Below, piece by piece: positions 14,101 through 24,000 of a DNA stretch of 64,000 bases; positions within the stretch are counted from its first letter, which is position 1; every line of letters begins with the position of its first letter. This DNA is from Sipunculus nudus (lineage: Eukaryota > Annelida > Sipuncula > Golfingiida > Sipunculidae). The position numbers and the translations under genes are program-made. Under the pieces are notes generated by a model, which did not search any database, was not told the DNA's origin, and saw only the letters and a program-made list of their open reading frames with translations. The stretch spans positions 12,297,019 to 12,361,018 of the forward strand of contig CM049306.1 of NCBI GenBank assembly GCA_026874595.1, written 5' to 3'.

Positions 14101-17100
14101 AGAAAGAGTTCCTGAACAGATAAATAGAAAGAGAGACGAGCATGAGAGAAAGAATTCCCGAAAAGATAAATAGAAAGAGAGACGTGCAGGAGAGAAAGAG
14201 TTCCCGAACAGATAAATAGACAGAAAGACGAGCATGAGAGAAAGAGTTCCTGAGCAGATAAATAGACAGAGAGACGAGCATGAGAGAAAGAGTTCCTGAA
14301 CAGATAAATAGGGAGAGAGACGAGCAGGAGAGAAAGAGTTCCTGAACAGATAAATAGAAAGAGAGACGAGCAGGAGAGAAAGAGTTCCCGAAAAGATAAA
14401 TAGAAAGAGAGACGAGCCTGGGAGAAAGAGTTCCTGAACAGATAAATAGACAGAGAGACGAGCATGAGAGAAAGAGTTCCTGAACAGATAAATAGGGAGA
14501 GAGACGTTCAGGAGAGAAAGAGTTCCCGAACAGATAAATAGAAAGAGAGACGTGCAGGAGAGAAAGAGTTCCCGAACAGATAAATAGAAAGAGAGACGAG
14601 CAGGAGAGAAAGAGTTCCTGAACAGATAAATATACAGAGAGACGAGGAGGAGAGAAAGAGTTCCTGAACAGATAAATAGAAAGAGAGACGTGCAGGAGAG
14701 AAAGAGTTCCCGAACAGATAAACAGAAAGAGAGACGTTCAGGAGAGAAAGAGTTCCTGAACAGATAAATAGAAAGAGAGACGTGCAGGAGAGAAAGAGTT
14801 CCCGAACAGATAAATAAAAAGAGAGACGAGCATGAGAGAAAGAGTTCCTGAGCAGATAAATAGACAGAGAGACGAGCATGAGAGAAAGTGTTCCTGAACA
14901 GATAAATAGGGAGAGAGACGAGCATGAGAGAAAGAGTTCCTGAACAGATAAATAGAAAGAGAGACGAGCAGGAGAGAAAGAGTTCCCGAAAAGATAAATA
15001 GAAAGAGAGACGAGCATGAGAGAAAGAGTTCCTGAACAGATAAATAGAAAGAGAGACGAGCATGAGAGAAAGAGTTCCTGAACAGATAAATAGGGAGAGA
15101 GACGAGCAGGAGAGAAAGAGTTCCTGAACAGATAAATAGAAAGAGAGACGAGCATGAGAGAAAGAATTCCCGAAAAGATAAATAGAAAGAGAGACGTTCA
15201 GGAGAGAAAGAGTTCCCGAACAGATAAATAGAAAGAGAAACGAGCAGGAGAGAAAGAGTTCCTGAACAGATAAATAGGGAGAGAGACGAGCAGGAGAGAA
15301 AGAGTTCCTGAACAGATAAATAGAAAGAGAGACGAGCAGGAGAGAAAGAGTTCCCGAAAAGATAAATAGAAAGAGAGACGAGCATGAGAGAAAGAGTTCC
15401 TGAACAGATAAATAGAAAGAGAGACGAGCATGAGAAAAAGAGTTCCTGAACAGATAAATAGGGAGAGAGACGAGCAGGAGAGAAAGAGTTCCTGAACAGA
15501 TAAATAGAAAGAGAGACGAGCATGAGAGAAAGAGTTCCCGAAAAGATAAATAGAAAGAGAGACGTTCAGGAGAGAAAGAGTTCCCGAACAGATAAATAGA
15601 AAGAGAGACGTGCAGGAGAGAAAGAGTTCCCGAACAGATAAATAGACAGAGAGACGAGCATGAGAGAAAGAGTTCCTGAGCAGATAAATAGACAGAGAGA
15701 CGAGCATGAGAGAAAGAGTTCCTGAACAGATAAATAGGGAGAGAGACGAGCAGGAGAGAAAGAGTTCCTGAACAGATAAATAGAAAGAGAGACGAGCAGG
15801 AGAGAAAGAGTTCCCGAAAAGATAAATAGAAAGAGAGACGAGCATGGGAGAAAGAGTTCCTGAACAGATAAATAGAAAGAGAGACGAGCATGAGAGAAAG
15901 AGTTCCTGAACAGATAAATAGGGAGAGAGACGTTCAGGAGAGAAAGAGTTCCCGAACAGATAAATAGAAAGAGAGACGTGCAGGAGAGAAAGAGTTCCCG
16001 AACAGATAAATAGAAAGAGAGACGAGCATGAGAGAAAGAGTTCCCGAAAAGATAAATAGAAAGAGAGACGTTCAGGAGAGAAAGAGTTCCCGAACAGATA
16101 AATAGAAAGAGAGACGAGCAGGAGAGAAAGAGTTCCTGAACAGATAAATAGGGAGAGAGACGAGCAGGAGAGAAAGAGTTCCTGAACAGATAAATAGAAA
16201 GAGAGACGAGCAGGAGAGAAAGAGTTCCCGAAAAGATAAATAGAAAGAGAGACGAGCATGAGAGAAAGAGTTCCTGAACAGATAAATAGAAAGAGAGACG
16301 AGCATGAGAAAAAGAGTTCCTGAACAGATAAATAGGGAGAAAGACGAGCAGGAGAGAAAGAGTTCCTGAACAGATAAATAGAAAGATAGACGAGCATGGG
16401 AGAAAGAGGTCCCGAAAAGATAAATAGAAAGAGAGACGTTCAGGAGAGAAAGAGTTCCCGAACAGATAAATAGAAAGAGAGACGTGCAGGAGAGAAAGAG
16501 TTCCCGAACAGATAAATAGACAGAGAGACGAGCATGAGAAAAGAGTTACTGAGCAGATAAATAGACAGAGAGACGAGCATGAGAGAAAGAGTTCCTGAAC
16601 AGATAAATAGGGAGAGAGACGAGCAGGAGAGAAAGAGTTCCTGAACAGATAAATAGAAAGAGAGACGAGCAGGAGAGAAAGAGTTCCCGAAAAGATAAAT
16701 AGAAAGAGAGACGAGCATGAGAGAAAGAGTTCCTGAACAGATAAATAGAAAGAGAGACGAGCATGAGAGAAAGAGTTCCTGAACAGATAAATATACAGAG
16801 AGACGAGCAGGAGAGAAAGAGTTCCTGAACAGATAAATAGAAAGAGAGACGTGCAGGAGAGAAAGAGTTCCCGAACAGATAAATAGAAAGAGAGACGTTC
16901 AGGAGAGAAAGAGTTCCTGAACAGATAAATAGAAAGAGAGACGTGCAGGAGAGAAAGAGTTCCCGAACAGATAAATAGAAAAAGAGACGAGCATGAGAGA
17001 AAGAGTTCCTGAGCAGATAAATAGACAGAGAGACGAGCATGAGAGAAAGAGTTCCTGAACAGATAAATAGGGAGAGAGACGAGCAGGAGAGAAAGAGTTC

Positions 17101-17925
17101 CTGAACAGATAAATAGGGAGAGAGACGAGCAGGAGAGAAAGAGTTCCCGAAAAGATAAATAGAAAGAGAGACGAGCATGAGAGAAAGAGTTCCTGAACAG
17201 ATAAATAGACAGAGAGACGAGCATGAGAGAAAGAGTTCCTGAACAGATAAATAGGGAGAGAGACGAGCATGAGAGAAAGAGTTCCTGAACAGATAAATAG
17301 GATGAGAGACGAGCAGGAGAGAAAGAGTTCCTGAACAGATAAATAGAAAGAGAGACGTGCAGGAGAGAAAGAGTTCCCGAACAGATAAATAGAAAGAGAG
17401 ACGTTCAGGAGAGAAAGAGTTCCTGAACAGATAAATAGAAAGAGAGACGTGCAGGAGAGAAAGAGTTCCCGAACAGATAAATAGAAAGAGAGACGAGCAT
17501 GAGAGAAAGAGTTCCTGAGCAGATAAATAGACAGAGAGACGAGCATGAGAGAAAGAGTTCCTGAACAGATAAATAGGGAGAGAGACGAGCAGGAGAGAAA
17601 GAGTTCCTGAACAGATAAATAGAAAGAGAGACGAGCAGGAGAGAAAGAGTTCCCGAAAAGATAAATAGAAAGAGAGACGAGCATGAGAGAAAGAGTTCCT
17701 GAACAGATAAATAGAAAGAGAGACGAGCATGAGAGAAAGAGTTCCTGAACAGATAAATAGGGAGAGAGACGTTCAGGAGAGAAAGAGTTCCCGAACAGAT
17801 AAATAGAAAGAGAGACGTGCAGGAGAGAAAGAGTTCCCGAACAGATAAATAGAAAGAGAGACGAGCAGGAGAGAAAGAGTTCCTGAACAGATAAATAGAC
17901 AGAGAGACGTGCATGAGAGAAAGTT
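2150..17925 (+). repeat. 46-bp satellite array, about 340 units
   Basis: Tandem repeat with a strict 46-bp period. Each unit carries GACGAGCAGGAGAGAAAGAG, then TTCCTGAACAGATAAATAGA, then a short purine spacer. Recurrent variants are GCATGAG for GCAGGAG, CCCGAAAAG or CCTGAGCAG for CCTGAACAG, CGTTCAGG or CGTGCAGG for CGAGCAGG, and GGGAG, GACAG or GAAAG after AAATA. Blocks of variants recur at multiples of 46 bp, showing higher-order duplication. Because 46 is not divisible by 3, three units make a 46-codon cycle, and the minus strand has almost no stops in any frame. That explains open frames up to 1365 codons there. No promoter, splice or domain evidence supports a gene. Confidence 0.97.
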
Positions 17926-17990
17926 GGACAAGCAGGGGAGAAAGAGGGACAAGCAGGAGAGAAAGATGGACGAGCAGGAGGGAAAAACAT
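17926..17990 (+). repeat. Right fringe of satellite 1 with 21-bp monomers
   Basis: Three successive copies of a shorter, about 21-bp monomer (GGACAAGCAGGGGAGAAAGA and close variants), without the TTCCTGAACAG half of the 46-bp unit. They resemble the monomers of the left zone near 1040-1090. Confidence 0.75.
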
Positions 17991-18744
17991 GCAAACGGGA
18001 GTGGAAAAAAGATATTAAAAATTCCTTTTTCGGTTTGTCTGAGATATAGTTTATAGTTTATCTCCCTATCAGAGATGAATTTCGGGTGCAAAGCAAGGCC
18101 AGCGTAACCCGGTTAAAACAAAAATACACGCCAATCCCGTTTGCACTGTATAACCTGGATTTCTCTGAAGATGCAGTATTCTTCATTAGGCTTTTCAACA
18201 ATTTTAAAACTTTGGATGTCCCATTTCATTGATTCAAGTATTTATATTGAGCCGAAATATGACACACTTCATAAAGAGAAATGTGGAAAAGAACTCATAC
18301 ACGATCGTACACAGTCAACAAGACTGAGGTATAAACAATAATAATATAATCAAAAAACATATTAGGTATCAACATTCAATCTTGACCGTGCAGTGTTTAG
18401 CTAAAGTATATCAATAATAAGTAACAAATAATGATCTGGTAACTTAAATGTCCAAATGGATATCTTGACAGTTCCCGCATTCGTTACACGCAATCAGCGT
18501 CCTGGTCCACTCTGACCTATGGCTTAAGCTCCTCAAGCGACATCTGGATCAGTTACATCTGCCCACATCTGACCCTCTAATTCCTACGAACATGACATTT
18601 CATTTTGATAGGTATTCTAAGGGATTACGGCACAATAACCCTGATGCTGGATGTGCTTCTCACTGGCTTACTCGAACTAATCATGACATCGACAGGTACA
18701 TTCTCAGTAACGTCCACCTTGCAGTAAACACAGACAGCTATATC
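17991..18744. other. Unassigned sequence between satellite 1 and the LTR element
   Basis: Apparently unique, non-repetitive DNA. A 66-codon frame at 18141-18341 has no recognisable domain and is probably chance. It serves as the target flank of the LTR element. Confidence 0.4.
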
Positions 18745-18748
18745 AACA
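18745..18748 (+). repeat. Target site duplication, left copy (AACA)
   Basis: AACA directly precedes the TGTGACG start of the 5' LTR and is repeated directly after the 3' LTR. Four or five bp is usual for Ty3/gypsy integration. Confidence 0.8.
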
Positions 18749-19179
18749 TGTGACGTTTTCGATGCAGGCAAGCTGGGTACTAGCGGGTGCTTACTGAGTT
18801 CATTGAGTGGGGAGCGTGGCTGAGATAAGCGAGTAGGTCAAACCATGTACAGGGCAGGGTGAGCAACACCTTGGACACGGTTATATGTGCATCTTCCGTG
18901 CTCGCTGTTACGCCATACAGGCAAAAGGCTTAATTGGTCATCATCTTTCTTTTATTATGTTTTGAGGCCCCTGCTTAACTCCCCTCCCCCTGAATTCATC
19001 ATTCTGTACATAGTAGCCCCAATCCAGAGATCGTTCCGCCTGGTGGGCTGATATATGGCTAGTGGCGACCAAACCACCCATCGACCTAATCACAACGAGA
19101 AGACACGCCTTACAGCCACTTGTCCAGTTAACCCACCTCGGTTGTCACACTAGCCCTGGCCGGAGCTAGGGTCGCTACA
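18749..19179 (+). repeat. 5' LTR, short form (431 bp)
   Basis: Begins TGTGACG and ends GCTACA (TG...CA termini). It matches the 3' LTR base for base up to about 18964 and again from there to the end, except 19045 (G versus A) and the junction. The 3' LTR carries 794 additional bases between these halves. In this short copy I find no AATAAA and no strong TATA box; both are present in the extra block of the other LTR. This LTR may therefore be promoter-deficient. Confidence 0.95.
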
Positions 19180-19184
19180 GTTTT

Positions 19185-19204
19185 TGGTGCCGTCACCAGG
19201 ATTG
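19185..19204 (+). promoter_or_regulatory. Candidate tRNA primer-binding site
   Basis: TGGTGCCGTCACCAGGATTG begins five bases after the 5' LTR. TGG is the complement of a tRNA CCA end, and the position is right for minus-strand priming. The matching tRNA was not identified. Confidence 0.7.
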
Positions 19205-19236
19205 GGGTTTGAATTTCAAATGATTGTAGAGGTCTG

Positions 19237-19407
19237 ATGGAGTCATTCAGTAATTTGTTTGGGACACTTAGGCGGGGTTTAGTCTCTATGCTTCCTAGTG
19301 CTTTATCCACCCCTAGGATTGATAGAAATGAAGGCATTTCTCCCCGAAATGTTCAACCTACCTCATCCCCACCATCGATAGATAGTGACGAAAACGAGTC
19401 GATTTAG
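19237..19407 (+). CDS. 56-codon leader ORF: uORF or displaced gag N-terminus
   Basis: This ORF starts at the first ATG after an in-frame TGA at 19210 and ends at TAG 19405. It is rich in Ser, Pro, Arg and acidic residues, like a Gag N-terminus, and ends in an acidic Ser/Asp/Glu stretch. The gag frame (one phase different) is open from 19389, upstream of its first ATG at 19452, and there encodes another acidic stretch. The two could be one longer Gag interrupted by a 1-nt indel near 19389-19404. Alternatively this is an upstream ORF. Copies elsewhere in the genome would decide. Confidence 0.4.
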   Translation: MESFSNLFGTLRRGLVSMLPSALSTPRIDRNEGISPRNVQPTSSPPSIDSDENESI

Positions 19408-19443
19408 AGGATTCGTATAGAGAGGCGCTGCCAGGAGATACAG

Positions 19444-19445
19444 GT
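19444..19445 (+). promoter_or_regulatory. Possible 5' splice donor (CAG|GTGACT)
   Basis: A donor-like sequence eight bases before the gag ATG. It is the natural partner to look for with the acceptor-like site before ORF3. The match alone is weak evidence. Confidence 0.25.
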
Positions 19446-19451
19446 GACTTC

Positions 19452-21077
19452 ATGTCAGAACGGCAAATAGGTGAACACAGTGTGAGATGGGAGGGCCCGC
19501 ACAGCGATGGGGGACAATACGAGGCAAAGCCGGACAGTTCATTCGGATTAATGCCCGACAGCGCTGCTGCATCCAGAGACGGAGGTATTTTCTCCAGTCC
19601 GGATCCCAGTTATGCAACACCGCCAAGTCGTTCAGAGATGGCCTGTGACCAGGCACGAGCAATATGTGCTGATTCTGGGGAAGAGTTATTTTCTCCGTAT
19701 CGGAGACAGTATGAGCAGCGACCCCAAAGTCCTTTTCCGCCTGCTCCTCGGGGATTTCATAGAGGTATGCAGAGTCATTTGACGGATGACTATCAGACTC
19801 CTTCAAGGAGACACCAGTCTGTACACAGATATTGGCCATCCGACCAGCAGCCTCTCCGTTCGGATGTGTCCTGGAGCAGAGGTGACGAGGAGACAAGTTT
19901 TTTTCCTTCCGGTCCTCGTCCGGCATATGTTTCTACGCCATATCCACAGGAAGCGGATATTCGGATGACCGGGAGAGATCAAAGGCCCGTCTTCAGGCAT
20001 ACAAGGTCTAACGAAAACAGGCAACGTGGTCGGAAGACTAGCAGGAGGGAAGTGCCACCGCCATCTTACCAGGGACCTCAGATGAGTTCAGCTGCATATG
20101 GCGGGCCGCCCCCGCAGATGGACCCACGTGCCAGCAGAAAAGAGAAACAGCCCGACCTCTTTGATGATACAGTATGGGAATGGGAGGACTACTTATCGCA
20201 TTTCCTTTCAGTGGCTATGTGGAATGGCTGGTCAGAAAGAGAGAAAGCCCAACAACTAGCCATGAGCCTTCGGGGTAAGGCACAAACAGTCCTGGGAGGG
20301 CTGACCGAACAGGAACTCGGAAGTTTCGAGGCATTGAAGGCGGTCCTGACACGTCGCTACTGTCCGACCCAGCGGCGACCTTCTTACAGAAACGATTTCC
20401 GCTATCGGAAACGTCGGAGAGATGAGAGCCCTTCAACATTTGCATCAGCTTTACGCAGGTTGGCTAGTAAAGCTCATCCTCAATTATCTGAGGTGAATAG
20501 GGATGCTTTATGTGTTGACCAGTTCATCTTTGGGTTGGGTGGACCAGATGTTACCAAACATGTCCAGTTTGGGCACCCAGAAGATCTAGATGCAGCTGTC
20601 GACTTGGCAGTCGAGTTTGAGTCGCTTTCGGCAGTCGGAGGTATCCGCAAACCCTCAGGGCTTATTTCGCCGGTGGTGCATTGTAATACATCTTCCCCGG
20701 ACACTGTAACGATACCGCAGACAGGACAGATGGATTTGGTTCAGTTGGTGAGGGAAAACACTGAAATGCTCAGAAAACTACTGACAGCAGAGACACGGTC
20801 AAAACAGGGCCAGCTAAATGAGGGCCAGAGCGTGGTGAATCAATGTATTCAAGACACTAGTTTACAAGGACAAGCTTCAAGGAGCAGGAGACGTCAGCGA
20901 GATGCCGGATGTTTCATATGTTCGGATAAGACGCATTTTGCCCGTCAATGCCCTTTGAACCAAAGAAATCAGCCAGGCCAAACCGGCGCGGTGCAGCATG
21001 AGAGAGCGGAGGTGCTTGACGAAGAAGCGTTAAACCAGGAAGGCTTGCGTTTGCGGCCAGAAACACAAGCCAATTGA
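19452..21077 (+). CDS. gag: Gag polyprotein of the LTR element
   Basis: 541 residues, structural protein that packages the element's RNA into cytoplasmic particles. The first half (about 1-235) is Pro/Ser/Arg/Gln-rich and low in complexity. Residues about 238-395 form a typical retrotransposon Gag core (WEWEDYLSHFLSVAMWNGW, then a helix-rich region with RGKAQTVLGGL and VEFES). A single CCHC zinc knuckle lies at C487, C490, H495 and C500 (C-X2-C-X4-H-X4-C), the nucleic-acid-binding motif. The chosen start is the first ATG of this open frame, but the frame is open from 19389 and the true start may be further upstream in another phase. The stop at 21075 lies in a 58-nt overlap with pol. Confidence 0.93.
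   Translation: MSERQIGEHSVRWEGPHSDGGQYEAKPDSSFGLMPDSAAASRDGGIFSSPDPSYATPPSRSEMACDQARAICADSGEELFSPYRRQYEQRPQSPFPPAPRGFHRGMQSHLTDDYQTPSRRHQSVHRYWPSDQQPLRSDVSWSRGDEETSFFPSGPRPAYVSTPYPQEADIRMTGRDQRPVFRHTRSNENRQRGRKTSRREVPPPSYQGPQMSSAAYGGPPPQMDPRASRKEKQPDLFDDTVWEWEDYLSHFLSVAMWNGWSEREKAQQLAMSLRGKAQTVLGGLTEQELGSFEALKAVLTRRYCPTQRRPSYRNDFRYRKRRRDESPSTFASALRRLASKAHPQLSEVNRDALCVDQFIFGLGGPDVTKHVQFGHPEDLDAAVDLAVEFESLSAVGGIRKPSGLISPVVHCNTSSPDTVTIPQTGQMDLVQLVRENTEMLRKLLTAETRSKQGQLNEGQSVVNQCIQDTSLQGQASRSRRRQRDAGCFICSDKTHFARQCPLNQRNQPGQTGAVQHERAEVLDEEALNQEGLRLRPETQAN
21029..21071 (+). promoter_or_regulatory. -1 ribosomal frameshift signal, gag to pol
   Basis: The heptamer GTTAAAC at 21029-21035 sits in the correct gag phase (G TTA AAC). 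A 6-nt spacer (21036-21041) follows, then a stem: GGCTTG (21042-21047) pairs with CAAGCC (21066-21071), and inside it GTTT (21049-21052) with AAAC (21061-21064) across one mismatch, closing an 8-nt loop. The pol frame is open from 21020, and gag stops at 21075, so slippage here enters pol. GUUAAAC is an established slippery sequence in arteriviruses. I did not compute folding energy or a pseudoknot. Confidence 0.75.
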
Positions 21078-24000
21078 ACAAACCATCAGAAATTAGGCCA
21101 CCTGTCCAACTCAATGGAAGTAACAAAGGTTGTTTTTATTTACCAGTCCGTATCGGACATCTGTTCTTGAAAATGCTGGTTGATACTGGATCACCCCATA
21201 GCTTGCTCAATGGGAATGTCTTTGAACAGTTGTGCAGCTGGTCTGGCGGCCATACTCTTCGGCCAGCAAAAACCCGGTTGTGCACAGCTACGGGGATGGA
21301 TATGCAGATATATGGCGAGGACGAGTTCGAACTACACGTTGAAGGTGGAATCTACAAGTGGAATCTAGTGGTGGCTGATCTGTGTGAAATGGACGGCATC
21401 CTAGGGATAGACTTTCTAGAAGGCACTAGAGCGGTTATTGATGTTGTGGCAGGGCGCCTAAAGATGTCTACTCATGAGGCGTCTTTGCTCCGATACACCT
21501 CGGATGGTCATGTTGCAGTTTGTGTTAAGGAAGAAGTGGTCATTCCTCCGAGTTCGGAGCTTATTATCACGGGATATTTAGCCAGTTTCGAGTTTCACAG
21601 TAGCGCTATAACAGGGAACAAAATGATAGAACCTAAACGTTTTTCAGAGGATACAGGTATAGCCATAGCAAGGGCATTGGTAGACGTGGCAAAAGAGGTT
21701 CCGATAAGAGTGATGAATCTCAATAGTGAAGCGGTTACCTTAAAACGGGGAACAGAGGTAGCCAGCGCTCAAACTGTGGAGGCCATCGAAGGGCCCACAA
21801 CTACCAAGGTATGTGTCACTGGTGCCAGGAAAAATGACAAAAGGGGATCTACGGATTGTCTACCAGAACATATGCAGAGTCTTTTAGAAAATGCGTCAGA
21901 TAAACTTTCTGCTATGGAGCGCACCCAACTGATGCAATTGCTTTGTCAGTATTCAGATGTTTTTGCTGTACCCGGAGGAATGCTAGGGAGGACGGATCTG
22001 ATAAAGCATAAGATAGACACAGGGGATACAAGACCCATCAGGTTGCCTCCGCGACGGATGGCTCCAGCTCAGCGCAATATAGCGAATGAGGAAATAGATA
22101 AAATGCTAAGCCAGGGCGTGATACAGGAAAGTGACAGTCCTTGGGCTGCACCGATTGTTCTGGTGAAAAAGAAGGACGGAACCACCAGGTTCTGCGTCGA
22201 TTACAGGAAGCTTAATCACGTAACCCGGAAGGATGCCTTCCCAATACCGAGGATTGATGACACGCTAGACACCCTAAGTGGAGCAAAGTGGTTCTGCACG
22301 ATGGATATGGCATCAGGTTACTGGCAAATTCAGATAAAAGAAGCAGATAGGTGTAAAACAGCCTTTGCCTCCCACCGAGGGCTTTATGAGTTTAAAGTGA
22401 TGCCGTTTGGTCTTTGTTGTGCACCTGGAACGTTCTCGCGCCTGATGGAGCTAGTGCTCAGAGGACTACAGTGGGACCGCTGTCTGGTATATTTAGATGA
22501 CATAATCGTTTTTGGACGTACGTTTGATCAAACATTGGAAAATTTGGAGAAAGTGTTTTCTCGGTTGCGGGCTGCGGGGCTCAAGTTGAAACCCAAAAAG
22601 TGTCATCTATTCAGAGAAGAAGTCGATTATTTGGGCCATGTTGTGTCCGCTAACGGTATTCGCTGCGACCCAAGTAAGGTGGCTGAAGTCCAGAACTGGG
22701 ATGTCCCACAGAATTTGACAGAACTACGAAGTTTCATGGGCCTTGCTTCATATTACCGCAAGTTTATCAAAGGGTTCTCTTCAATCGCCGCCCCATTGCA
22801 TGATCTTCAGAGGAAAAACAGGGCCTTTCAGTGGTCAGACAAGTGCCAGGCGGCTTTTGACATTCTCAAGGGAAAATTAACCAGTGCACCGATACTAGCA
22901 TACCCCTGCGACGGTGGTAATTTTATACTGGACACTGACTCATCTGCAGTAGGAATAGGCGCTGTCCTATCACAAATTCAGAACGGGGAGGAGAAAGTCA
23001 TTGCTTACGCAAGCCTGTCTTTGAATAAGACTCAAAGACGGTATTGCACAACATACCGAGAGTTATTGGCTGCTGTCACCTTTATAAAGTACTTCAGAAC
23101 CTATCTAGGCACCAGTAAATTCATACTGAGGACGGACCATGCCTCAATGAAGTGGCTGTTGAATTTTAGGGATGCAGAAAACATGTTGGCTAGATGGCTG
23201 TCAGTTCTTACCACTTACGACTTTGAGATAATACACCGACCCGGCGCCCGGCATGGTAATGCCGATGCCTTATCGAGGAAGCCGAGAAAGTGTAAACGTG
23301 GGGACTGCCCCGACTGCGCAGCAACAACGAGTAAGCTTAAATGTGCTCCAGTTCGAAGGGGAACGTCCCGAAGGAACAGACAACAAGGGCCTCCTGCTAA
23401 CGAACCACCAGTGATCCAGGAGACGGAATCTGATAGTTCTGGTGATGAGGTGGAGGTACTCAGTCAGTGGATCGGTCAATATACGAAAAAAGAGCTGCGT
23501 GAACGACAAGGAGAAGATGGCGGCATCACGAAGATAGTGGAGTTCAAAACAAACAGTGAGGAAAGGCCTGCCTGGACTAGAATTGCAGCTGAGGGTGCAG
23601 AGTTTAAAGCATTGTGGGCACAATGGCGGAATCTGGTGATAGAGGATGGAATCCTATACAGGAAATGGGAAACCGAAGGCACCAGTACTCAAACCCTTAA
23701 GCAGCTAGTGTTACCAGATAGGCTTAGACATGAGGTCTTCAATGAACTTCACTGTAAAAGGATAGCCGGGCATCTAGGTGTCACCAAGACGTTCTTTCAA
23801 GTAAAAAGACGGTTCTATTGGCCTAGATTTAAAGCCGACATTTATCGATGGTGTAGACAGTGCACTGTATGCCAGCAGAGGAAACCTGGTGCAGGCCCAG
23901 GTAGAGCAAAGCTCCAGCAACAGCCAGTAGGGATGCCACTAGAAAGGATTGCAGTTGATATAATGGGACCTCTACCAATTACTGATAAAGGAAATGAATA

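Noticed and set aside
115-17990. Very long minus-strand ORFs (up to 1365 codons) across satellite 1
   Set aside because: They overlap in several frames at once and are pure translations of the 46-bp repeat. Lack of stops follows from composition. No domain, start context or splice evidence.
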